From Amycolatopsis lurida (lineage in GTDB: Bacteria > Actinomycetota > Actinomycetes > Mycobacteriales > Pseudonocardiaceae): a stretch of 64,000 nt of DNA. Positions 48,243 to 55,226 of this stretch are shown piece by piece; position 1 is the stretch's first letter, and the number at the start of each line of letters is the position of its first letter. Below the pieces are notes generated by a model, which was not told the DNA's origin, did not search any database, and saw only the letters and a list, made by a program, of their open reading frames with translations. Both the position numbers and the translations under genes were made by a program. The stretch is from contig NZ_FNTA01000004.1 in the NCBI RefSeq assembly GCF_900105055.1, forward strand, positions 4,681,501-4,745,500, given 5' to 3'.

Positions 48243-49196
48243 TTATCCGGCGGCCAGCCTGCCGTGGCGGTGCAACCAGGCTCGGTACGGCGCCGTCCGC
48301 CCGGCGAGCCGCCAATAGCCGGCCCGCGCCGAAGCGGCGAGTTCCGGGACGCCGGGCGCGCACCGGCCGTCCTCCCGCCAGGCCAGCACATGCCGCACGC
48401 TCATCGGCGCGCCCACGAGCGGCCGGATGGCCAGCCCGTCCGCCGACGGCCGGGTCGGCTGGATCAGCCCGACGCCGTATCCGCCGCTGACCAGGTCCTC
48501 CCGCGTGTTGTCGATGTCGGCGTCGTGGGTGATCCGGGGGTCGAAACCGTGCGCCAGGCACATTTCGCGGAAGACCACCCGGCAGCCGTCGCCGCCGCTC
48601 GACACGATCCAGTCCTCGCCCGCCAGCTCGGCGAGCTCGATCTCCTCTTCGGCGGCGAGCGGGTGTTCCGCGGGGATCGCCACGAACGACGGCTCCTCCA
48701 CCAGGGTCATGGTCCGCACCTCCGGCGGCACCGGGAGGCCGCGTCCGCCGCAGATCATGATCAGCGCGAGGTCGATGCCGCGGTTCGCGACCTGTGCGAG
48801 CAGCCGCGTGCGGGAGGTGTCCGCGCGCGTGCGGAACGGCTCGCCCGGGCGCAGGTCGCGCAGTCCGCCGAGCAGCGAACCCGTGATGGCGCTGTCGTTC
48901 CAGCCGATCCTGATCGATTCGCCCGTCTCGGGTTCCTGCCGGTGGAAGTCGTGCTCCAGTTCGTCGAAGGTGAGCACGATCGCCCGCGCCCGCCGCAGGA
49001 TCAGGGCGCCGAGTTCGGTGGGCCGCACCCCGTGCTGGTCGCGGTGGAACAGCGGGCCGCCGACCATTCGCTCGATCCGGCGCAGCTGATGACTGAGCGC
49101 GGGCTGGCCGAGCCCCAGCCCGGCCGCGGCCCGGTTGAGGCTGCCGGAGGCGGCTATCTCACAGATCACGCGAAGATGCCGAACCTGAATCTCCAT
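48243..49196 (-). CDS. LysR family transcriptional regulator, divergent from the cyclodipeptide synthase operon
   Basis: A 317-residue LysR-type regulator. The winged helix-turn-helix is LRVICEIAASGSLNRAAAGLGLGQPALSHQL, followed by the linker helix and a ligand domain of two subdomains (RIGWNDSAITGSLL, FVAIPAEHPLA). The start is placed at the ATG before EIQVRHLRV; a longer start is possible. The gene is divergent from the cyclodipeptide synthase with a 159-base shared control region, the normal arrangement for a LysR regulator of its neighbour. The effector may be a cyclic dipeptide or a precursor (inference). Confidence 0.88.
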   Translation of the reverse strand: MEIQVRHLRVICEIAASGSLNRAAAGLGLGQPALSHQLRRIERMVGGPLFHRDQHGVRPTELGALILRRARAIVLTFDELEHDFHRQEPETGESIRIGWNDSAITGSLLGGLRDLRPGEPFRTRADTSRTRLLAQVANRGIDLALIMICGGRGLPVPPEVRTMTLVEEPSFVAIPAEHPLAAEEEIELAELAGEDWIVSSGGDGCRVVFREMCLAHGFDPRITHDADIDNTREDLVSGGYGVGLIQPTRPSADGLAIRPLVGAPMSVRHVLAWREDGRCAPGVPELAASARAGYWRLAGRTAPYRAWLHRHGRLAAG

Positions 49197-49355
49197 GACT
49201 TCGTATACCGCGACCCGTTCGCCCCCGGCACCCCCGAAAGTCGAGACACCCGATTTCTCATAACCCGGTGACAACATTCGGTGGCAATACCCGTGCCATC
49301 CGGCCGTGGCTACGTTCGGTCGACGCCCCGCATATCACGCGAATCAGGAGCCGTC
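49197..49355. promoter_or_regulatory. shared control region between the LysR gene and the cyclodipeptide synthase operon
   Basis: A 159-base divergent intergenic region. It includes an AT-richer patch, tttctcataa (near 49254), next to ataacccgg (49260-49268). The word ataacccgg appears in reverse complement (ccgggttat, 53991-53999) in the control region before the MFS gene. A good ribosome binding site caggag (49345-49350) precedes the TTG of the synthase. No exact LysR box can be fixed by eye. Confidence 0.45.
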
Positions 49356-50042
49356 TTGCCGCGACCATTGCCGCTCACGGAGCATTGCGCTGATCCGCTG
49401 GCGCGAGCCGAACACGTTTGCCTGGGTGTCAGCCCGTTCAACAGCCATTTCACGGTGGACCGTATCGCCGATCTCGCCCGCTGGGCCATGTCGGCCTTTC
49501 GCGGTTTCCATTTCTTCGTCCCCGACGGCCCGTCCGCGTTCACCCTCGAAGCGCTCGGCTACGACCCGGTGCGCGCCGCGCAAAAGGCGCAGCGGCAGGG
49601 CAATTACACGCGGAACAAGATCGTCCGCGCGCTGGGGCAGATCTGCGTGCCGGATCCGCACGCCTTGATCCTGGACGCCGCGGCGCTCGAAGCCGACAGC
49701 GCCTACCTCGGCCTGCTTTCCGAGGCACACCACCGGTTCGCCACCGACCCGGAGTTCGCCGAGCAGTGCCTCGGCGCCACGGGCTGGGTGCTGGACCGGC
49801 GGCTGCCCGAGGGCGAACATCCCACGCGCGACCAGTTGCGCAGCGCGGTCCGGTACTTCCTCGCCGAGTTGCCGATGTTCGTCGGCACCGTCGCCGTGGC
49901 CGGGGTCGGAAGCTCCGTGTTCGCCTATCACCAGCGGGTCGCCTTCCTCGAACGGCTCTACCGCGGCGAACTCTCGTGGCGGCCGCTGCCGGGCCAAGGT
50001 TTCGTCGTCCTCGAACAAGCCGTCCCGGAACGAGTGGAGTGA
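49356..50042 (+). CDS. tRNA-dependent cyclodipeptide synthase, NYH subfamily
   Basis: Cyclodipeptide synthases use two aminoacyl-tRNAs to make a diketopiperazine through a covalent aminoacyl-serine. In this 228-residue protein every key residue known from AlbC of Streptomyces noursei is present with a constant shift of 11: Ser26 (nucleophile, in GVSPFNSHF), Asn29, Tyr167 and Glu171 (YFLAE), and Tyr191-His192 (VFAYH). Asn29, Tyr191 and His192 put it in the NYH subfamily. A basic helix (RQGNYTRNKIVRAL) can bind tRNA. The start is a TTG with caggag five bases before it. The amino acids used cannot be read by eye. It is the first gene of an operon with an NCS1 permease and a LysR regulator. Confidence 0.93.
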   Translation: MPRPLPLTEHCADPLARAEHVCLGVSPFNSHFTVDRIADLARWAMSAFRGFHFFVPDGPSAFTLEALGYDPVRAAQKAQRQGNYTRNKIVRALGQICVPDPHALILDAAALEADSAYLGLLSEAHHRFATDPEFAEQCLGATGWVLDRRLPEGEHPTRDQLRSAVRYFLAELPMFVGTVAVAGVGSSVFAYHQRVAFLERLYRGELSWRPLPGQGFVVLEQAVPERVE

Positions 50043-51358
50043 CCGTGGAACACGACGACTTCTCCCTCCGCCGGGTGCCCGACGACCGCCGCTACTCCTG
50101 GATTTCCGTGGCGTTGCAACGGTTCGGGCAGGTGTCCTCGTTCCATCAGTTCCTGCTCGGCGCGGTGCTCGGCTTCGGCATGACCTTCTGGGAAGCGGTA
50201 CTGGCCATCACGATCGGTTCGGTGCTGCTGGAGATCATCACCATCCTGATGGGTGTCGCGGGCACCCGGGAGGGGCTTTCGACGTCGGTGCTCGCGCGCT
50301 GGACCGGATTCGGCACCGGCGGGTCCTCGCTCGTCGGTCTCCTGATGACACTGAGCCTGGCCGGCTGGTTCGGCGTGCAGAACGACGTTTTCGCCCACGG
50401 CCTCCACGCCTTGATGGGCGGCCCGCCGGTGTGGGTGTGGGCGCTCGCGGGCGGCGCGCTGGTCACCGCGATCGTCGTGTTCGGCTTTCACGCGATGGCC
50501 TGGACGGCCTATCTGACGGTGCCCGCTTTCCTCGCGCTGGCGGGATTTTCGATCGTCTCGGCCCTCGGCGACCATTCGCTGCCCGCGCTGATGGCCGAGC
50601 CGCCGCCGGGACCGTCGATGTCGCTGGCACAGGGCACCACGCTGGTGGCGGGCGCGTTCATCATGGGCGCGATCATGACGCCGGACATGACCCGGTTCAA
50701 CCGGACCGCGTCCGACGTGGTGAAGCAGACCCTGGTCAGCGTCACCCTCGGCCAGTACCTCATCGGCCTGATCGGGGTCCTGCTCGCGCACGCGGCGAAA
50801 AGCGCCGACGTGGTCGGGATCATCACCTCGTCGTCCGGTGTGCTCGGCACACTGATCCTGGTCACCGCGATCCTGAAGATCAACGACTGGAACCTTTATT
50901 CGTCCTCGCTCGGACTGGTGAACACCGTGCAGGTGCTGCTGTCCCGGCGGCTGGACCGCACCACCGCGACCCTGCTGCTCGGCGGTCTCGGCACGGTGCT
51001 CTCCGCGATCGGCATCCTCGACCACTTCACCACCTTCCTCACGTGGGTCGGCGTGCTCACGCCCCCGGTGGCCGGGGTGGTGATCGCCGAGTACTACGTG
51101 GTCCGTCGCTGGAAACCGGCGCTCGACGCCACCCGTGCGTCGGGGGAGCTGCCGTCCGCCTGCCCGTCCTGGGTGCCGTCCGCGCTGATCTGCTGGGTGG
51201 CCGGGGCGGCGGTGGGGGCCTGGCTGCCGTGGGGAATTCCCACCGTGAACTCCGTTTTGGGTGCTTTTCTCCTGTATATTCTGCTCGGCAGACGGACCAC
51301 GGCCGCGGTGTCCGCCACGGCCATGACTTCTTCCGGCGGGTCGAAAACCCGTTCGTGA
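50039..51358 (+). CDS. NCS1-family permease (purine/cytosine/hydantoin transporter type)
   Basis: A 439-residue transporter with about 12 helices of the LeuT-fold NCS1 family. Typical points are the N-terminal RYSWISVALQRFGQV, the helix 1 to 3 region FLLGAVLGFGMTFWEAV, and MTPDMTRFNRTASD, a family signature, and in the last third LKINDWNLYSSSLGL. It begins with a GTGA overlap with the synthase stop (GTG 50039; 50045 is an alternative). Known NCS1 substrates are nucleobases and hydantoins, small cyclic ureides. Coupling with a cyclodipeptide synthase suggests that this one moves the cyclic dipeptide or a related heterocycle (inference). Confidence 0.9.
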   Translation: MTVEHDDFSLRRVPDDRRYSWISVALQRFGQVSSFHQFLLGAVLGFGMTFWEAVLAITIGSVLLEIITILMGVAGTREGLSTSVLARWTGFGTGGSSLVGLLMTLSLAGWFGVQNDVFAHGLHALMGGPPVWVWALAGGALVTAIVVFGFHAMAWTAYLTVPAFLALAGFSIVSALGDHSLPALMAEPPPGPSMSLAQGTTLVAGAFIMGAIMTPDMTRFNRTASDVVKQTLVSVTLGQYLIGLIGVLLAHAAKSADVVGIITSSSGVLGTLILVTAILKINDWNLYSSSLGLVNTVQVLLSRRLDRTTATLLLGGLGTVLSAIGILDHFTTFLTWVGVLTPPVAGVVIAEYYVVRRWKPALDATRASGELPSACPSWVPSALICWVAGAAVGAWLPWGIPTVNSVLGAFLLYILLGRRTTAAVSATAMTSSGGSKTRS

Positions 51359-52329
51359 CCAAGGAGTTCGACGTCGTACAGCTGGATGTCCACCACCTGC
51401 GGGTGATCAGGGCGATCGCGGACACGGGAAGCCTTTCCCGGGCCGCGATCGCTCTCGGTGTCACCCAGCCCGCGGTTTCCACGCAACTCAAACGGCTGGA
51501 GAACATGCTGGGTTACCGGTTGTTCGACCGGAGCGAGGGCGGCGTGACCCCGACGCCGATGGGCGAACTGCTGTTGCGCCGCACCGCGGCTTTGCTGCCA
51601 CAGCTGGACAAACTGCTCGAAGACATCGAGCAGCGCGTCTGCCCCAGCGGCCCTCCCGACGTGGTCCGGGTGGTGGCGGTGGCCAGCGCGCTGGTGGCGC
51701 GTCTGCCCTCGCTGGTGACCGGATTGTGGCCCGAGGTCTCCGAGGTGCAGGTCGTGCACGACGACCACCCCGAACGGCTGCTGCCGCTGCTGGCCCAGCG
51801 GCGCGCGGAATTGGGGCTGGTCAAGGATTATCCGGGATACGAGCTCGAAATCCCCGCGAACGTGGACACCGCGGTGGTGGTGACCGAGCCGACCTTCGTC
51901 CTGCTGCCGGAGTTCCATCCGCTGGCGCGCGAGAAGGTCGTCGACCTTCGTGACCTGCGGGATGAGGCGTGGGTGACGGTGTCCGATTCGTCGGCGGCCA
52001 CGTTCACCAAGTACTTCGCCGACACCTGCGCGCGGCACGGATTCAGCCCGTCGTTCACCCATCAGGTGACTTCGCAGCAGGTGGCGCTGCTGGTGGTCAA
52101 GGCGGGCGCGATCGGGCTGTCACAACCGATCTGCGACCCGGGGAACCACGGCATCGTGCCCCGGCCGCTGCGCGGGGACGTGTTGCCGCGCAGGCACATT
52201 CTCGCGTGGAACAAGGAGACCTTCGTGGCGGGGCGGCGGGAGGAACTGCTCTCCGCCGTGGTCGAAGCGTACTGGGCCGAAGCGAGGACCGCGCCCGTCT
52301 ACGCCGAGTACCTGGACAGAAACGCGTGA
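51355..52329 (+). CDS. LysR family transcriptional regulator, last gene of the cyclodipeptide synthase operon
   Basis: A 324-residue LysR-type regulator. The DNA-binding domain is LRVIRAIADTGSLSRAAIALGVTQPAVSTQL. Effector-domain landmarks include VRVVAVASALVARLPSLV and the C-terminal RRHILAWNKE. The GTG start overlaps the permease stop by four bases, so it is part of the same mRNA, an unusual setup, since LysR genes are generally divergent from their targets. It is not a copy of the first LysR, as their ligand domains differ strongly. It ends in a large palindrome. Regulator or feedback control of the operon is likely. Confidence 0.87.
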   Translation: MTKEFDVVQLDVHHLRVIRAIADTGSLSRAAIALGVTQPAVSTQLKRLENMLGYRLFDRSEGGVTPTPMGELLLRRTAALLPQLDKLLEDIEQRVCPSGPPDVVRVVAVASALVARLPSLVTGLWPEVSEVQVVHDDHPERLLPLLAQRRAELGLVKDYPGYELEIPANVDTAVVVTEPTFVLLPEFHPLAREKVVDLRDLRDEAWVTVSDSSAATFTKYFADTCARHGFSPSFTHQVTSQQVALLVVKAGAIGLSQPICDPGNHGIVPRPLRGDVLPRRHILAWNKETFVAGRREELLSAVVEAYWAEARTAPVYAEYLDRNA

Positions 52330-52365
52330 CTGGACGGACCACACGCGTGTCGTCCGTCCAGTCAC
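52326..52365. terminator. near-perfect 40-bp palindrome at the end of the LysR gene
   Basis: Arms of 14 bases (52326-52339 and 52352-52365) enclose the self-complementary acacgcgtgt, so almost all 40 bases pair. It covers the stop codon of the operon's last gene and can act as a terminator. The right half, cgtgtcgtccgtccagtcacg, is nearly the same 21-base unit as the first units of the array after clpC (30981-31001). Confidence 0.82.
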
Positions 52366-52410
52366 GGCCGCCGTTCTCCGACGGCCGGCTGCCGAGTGCA
52401 GCGGCCAAAA

Positions 52411-52460
52411 GACTCGTGAGTGGTAAGGACGGTTAGAACCGTCCTTACCACTCACGAGTC
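52411..52460. terminator. bidirectional hairpin with a 24-bp perfect stem
   Basis: Arms 52411-52434 and 52437-52460 (beginning gactcgtgagtggtaagg) are exact reverse complements separated by only two bases. It ends directly before the stop codon of the convergent M1 paralogue and, with the palindrome at 52326, closes the cyclodipeptide operon. The tiny spacer means a cruciform rather than a normal loop. Confidence 0.88.
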
Positions 52461-52461
52461 C

Positions 52462-53904
52462 CTACATCCCGGGAAAGAGGAGTTCGTCCGGTGGCCGCAC
52501 CGTGCCGTCCAGCCAGGCCTGGTTGAACTCGCCGAGGTCGCGCTGCGTCATCGCGGAGACGTAGAGCTCGAAGTCGTGCCAGTTCTGGTTTCCCTGCGGA
52601 TTGATCATCGGGAAGCCCGCCATGATCTGGAAGAACGCGTCGTCGCCGAGGTGACGGCGCAGCGCGTGCATCATCAGCACCGCCTTGGCCGTCGGCGCGA
52701 ATTCGGCGCCCTTGCCGGGATCGGTGAGCTTGGGCGCCCAGAAGGCGGGGTCGTCGCGCACCTCGGCCACCATCTCCCGGTAGCGACGATCCAGGTCGGC
52801 ACCGTTCTTGGTCTCGTCCCACAGCCAGACGGCGTACCGCGCGACGGACTCGGGCATCAGCGCGTCGCGCCACATCTTGCCGCTCACCCCGGCTCCCCAC
52901 CATTGGTACGCGACGGCGTACACCAGATCGGCGATGGTGGCGGTGCGGCCGTACACCGGCCGGGTCTGCGCGCCGTGCGTGTAGCCGAGGGAGCGGTCGA
53001 GGAACAGCCCGCCCACCGCCGATTGCGGGTAGTCGCCGAACTTCCCGGTGAGGAACTCCAGGACCTCGGGCAGCCGCCCGCCGATCTGCCGTTTGTCCAC
53101 GGCGCACGGGTGGTAGGCGTTGACCGCCGTCCGGCCACCGGGAAGAGCGATCCGCTCGACCTCCCAGCGTCCGATGCCGAGCATCGCCGTGCTCGGCGCG
53201 AGGGCGTTTTCCTCCGACCAGGTGACGGTGTGCCGTCCCGGCCCCGCGGGTACGTCGGAGACCTGGGAACCGTTGCCCAGTACGGAGAATTCGTTCAGGA
53301 CGGTGACGGAGACGTGCAGGGCCGCCTTGTCGGCCTCGGTGTTGTTGACGGGGAACCAGGTCATCGCCGAACGCGGCTGCCCGGTGGCCACGGCGGAATC
53401 ACCGTAGGCGGCGAGCCAGCCGACCCGGCCACGTGCGGTGGGGATCGGTTCCGGGCGGCCGTCGTAATCGACCACCACGGTGAACGGCCTGCCTTCGGCC
53501 ACCGGGGTCCGCGGGGTGATCACCAGCTCGTGTTCACCCGCCCGCCGGAACGTGGCGGCCACCCCGTCGACGGTGACCGAGCGGACCGTGAGCCCGCGAA
53601 GGTCCAGGTCGAACCGGCTGAGGTCCTGGGTCGCCGTCGCGGTGATCGTCGCCCTGCCGCTCAGCAGCATCGAGTACGGCGCGTAGTGCAGTGCGAGCGA
53701 GTACTTTCCGACGTCGTAACCGCCGTTGCCGTCCTTCGGGTAGTAAGGATCGGGTCCGAGGACAGTCCCGTCGGGTGAAACGTGCACGTATCCGTCGCTG
53801 CCGGGTGCCGGCTGGGCCGCCGCGGAAGCCGGGCAGGCACCGATCATCGTCGTGGCGAGCAACGCGGTGCACAGTGGCTCCTGCCACCGAAGCCGCACGG
53901 TCAT
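52462..53904 (-). CDS. M1-family peptidase homologue lacking the zinc site (predicted pseudo-enzyme)
   Basis: A 480-residue exported protein with signal peptide (about 1-28, ending SAAA), and the PYYPKDGNGGYDVGKYS start shared with paralogues 1 and 2. Alignment by eye is clear across the catalytic centre: where the paralogues have V-H-E-x-A-H-Q-W, this protein has V-Y-A-V-A-Y-Q-W (Tyr329, Ala330, Tyr333). Both zinc histidines and the catalytic glutamate are lost; the distal Glu352 is kept (PESVARY). The exopeptidase loop SLET is replaced by THGA. The rest of the sequence is well preserved without frame breaks, so it is probably a binding protein, not a decaying gene. ATG with agaagg upstream. 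Confidence 0.85.
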   Translation of the reverse strand: MTVRLRWQEPLCTALLATTMIGACPASAAAQPAPGSDGYVHVSPDGTVLGPDPYYPKDGNGGYDVGKYSLALHYAPYSMLLSGRATITATATQDLSRFDLDLRGLTVRSVTVDGVAATFRRAGEHELVITPRTPVAEGRPFTVVVDYDGRPEPIPTARGRVGWLAAYGDSAVATGQPRSAMTWFPVNNTEADKAALHVSVTVLNEFSVLGNGSQVSDVPAGPGRHTVTWSEENALAPSTAMLGIGRWEVERIALPGGRTAVNAYHPCAVDKRQIGGRLPEVLEFLTGKFGDYPQSAVGGLFLDRSLGYTHGAQTRPVYGRTATIADLVYAVAYQWWGAGVSGKMWRDALMPESVARYAVWLWDETKNGADLDRRYREMVAEVRDDPAFWAPKLTDPGKGAEFAPTAKAVLMMHALRRHLGDDAFFQIMAGFPMINPQGNQNWHDFELYVSAMTQRDLGEFNQAWLDGTVRPPDELLFPGM

Positions 53905-53992
53905 GAACGAGCCTTCTCTCTCGAGGGGAGGATGTCCGGCCATCGTGCGTACGTCCGTGCCGCGCGCGGCAGTGCCGGCCGGTCATGCCGCC

Positions 53993-54014
53993 GGGTTATC
54001 CCCGCCGATAACCC
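53993..54014. promoter_or_regulatory. LysR-type operator-like dyad before the MFS gene
   Basis: The dyad gggttat and ataaccc with an eight-base spacer lies in the 167-base divergent region between the M1 homologue and the MFS gene. Within it TTAT-N8-ATAA follows the T-N11-A form of LysR boxes. ccgggttat is also found, reversed, in the control region of the cyclodipeptide synthase. Regulator not known. Confidence 0.4.
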
Positions 54015-54071
54015 CTCGGCATACCCGGCAGGGACTATCGCGTGCCGCGAGGGGGAGGAGATCGTCGAGGC

Positions 54072-55226
54072 ATGCTGCCCCTCCCGGCGCTGCTCGCGCT
54101 GACGACGACGGTCTTCCTCGGCTGCCTCACCGAAGTGCTGCCCGCCGGGTTGCTGCTGGGCATGTCCGAGGAGCTGGGCGTTTCCCCGTCGGCCACCGGA
54201 CAGCTGGTGACGGTCTACGCGATCACCACGGCGCTCACCGCCGTTCCGCTCACCGGCGCGACCCTCCGGATACCGCGCAAACGCCTGTTACTGGCGCTGA
54301 TCGCAGGCTTCCTGGTCACCAACCTGGTGATCGCCGTGTCCTCGTCGTACCCGGTCATCCTCGCGGCGCGGGTCGTGTCCGGGGCGCTGACCGGGGTGAT
54401 GTGGTCCCTCGTGGCCGGTTACGCGATGCGTCTCGCCCCGCCAGGGCTCACCGGGCGGGCGCTGGCCGTGGCCATGTCCGGCACGCCGATCGGCTTCGCC
54501 CTGGGTGTGCCCGCCGGTACCGCGCTCGGCGAACTCGCCGACTGGCGCTGGGCGTTCGCCGCGATGGCGCTGATCACCGTGCCGTTGCTGGTCTGGGTGC
54601 TCGCCGCGGTGCCCGCCGTGCCCGCCGATCCGGCGGGACCCACCCGGCCGCTGGCCGCGGCACGGCTGCCGGGGATGCGTCCCGTACTCGCGACGGTGGC
54701 GCTGTTCTCGTTGGGGCACAACGTGGCCTACACCTACGTCGGACCGGTGCTCGCCGGGCTGGACGCGGAATCGCTGCTGGGTGCGGTGTTGCTGGTGTTC
54801 GGCTGCGCCGCGGTGGGCGGGATGGCCGCGGTCGGCTCCGCCCTCGACAGCCGTCCGCGCGCCGTGCTGCTGTCCTGCACCGCCGTCACCGCCGCCGCCG
54901 TCGTCCTGCTGGGGATCGGTGACGGTGTCCACGGTCTGGTGCTGGTGGCCGCCGGCCTGTGGGGCCTGGGGTTCGGTGGCGCGCCGACCGCCTTCCAGGC
55001 CGTCACCGCGTTGCTCGCGGGCCCCACGGCCGACGCCGCCCAGTCGCTCACGATCGCGGCCTGGAACGGCGCCGTCGCCGGGGGCGCGCTCCTCGGCGGC
55101 TTGCTGCTGCCGCTGGGAACGGGTCTGCTCCCTTGGTGTGCCGCCTTGGTGATCTTGTCGCCGCTGCTGTTCAGCCGGCGAGTCGTGCTTTCAGCGCCTG
55201 GAGATCGGTGCCGGACCCGACGATGA
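54072..55226 (+). CDS. MFS transporter
   Basis: A 384-residue major facilitator with about 12 membrane helices, of the small drug/sugar efflux type (EmrD/AraJ-like): LTEVLPAGLLLGMSEELGVSPSATGQL at the N-terminus and the mid-domain loop AGYAMRLAPPGLTGRALA. The substrate is not evident; its location beside the cyclodipeptide operon makes export of a peptide-like compound possible. ATG with gggggaggag upstream. Its 3' end overlaps the convergent amidase gene by 56 bases. Divergent from the M1 homologue. Confidence 0.86.
   Translation: MLPLPALLALTTTVFLGCLTEVLPAGLLLGMSEELGVSPSATGQLVTVYAITTALTAVPLTGATLRIPRKRLLLALIAGFLVTNLVIAVSSSYPVILAARVVSGALTGVMWSLVAGYAMRLAPPGLTGRALAVAMSGTPIGFALGVPAGTALGELADWRWAFAAMALITVPLLVWVLAAVPAVPADPAGPTRPLAAARLPGMRPVLATVALFSLGHNVAYTYVGPVLAGLDAESLLGAVLLVFGCAAVGGMAAVGSALDSRPRAVLLSCTAVTAAAVVLLGIGDGVHGLVLVAAGLWGLGFGGAPTAFQAVTALLAGPTADAAQSLTIAAWNGAVAGGALLGGLLLPLGTGLLPWCAALVILSPLLFSRRVVLSAPGDRCRTRR

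Noticed and set aside
49281..49355. Longer cyclodipeptide synthase start at a GTG near 49281
   Set aside because: The extra 25 residues have no counterpart in AlbC, and the TTG at 49356 has a well-spaced caggag ribosome binding site.
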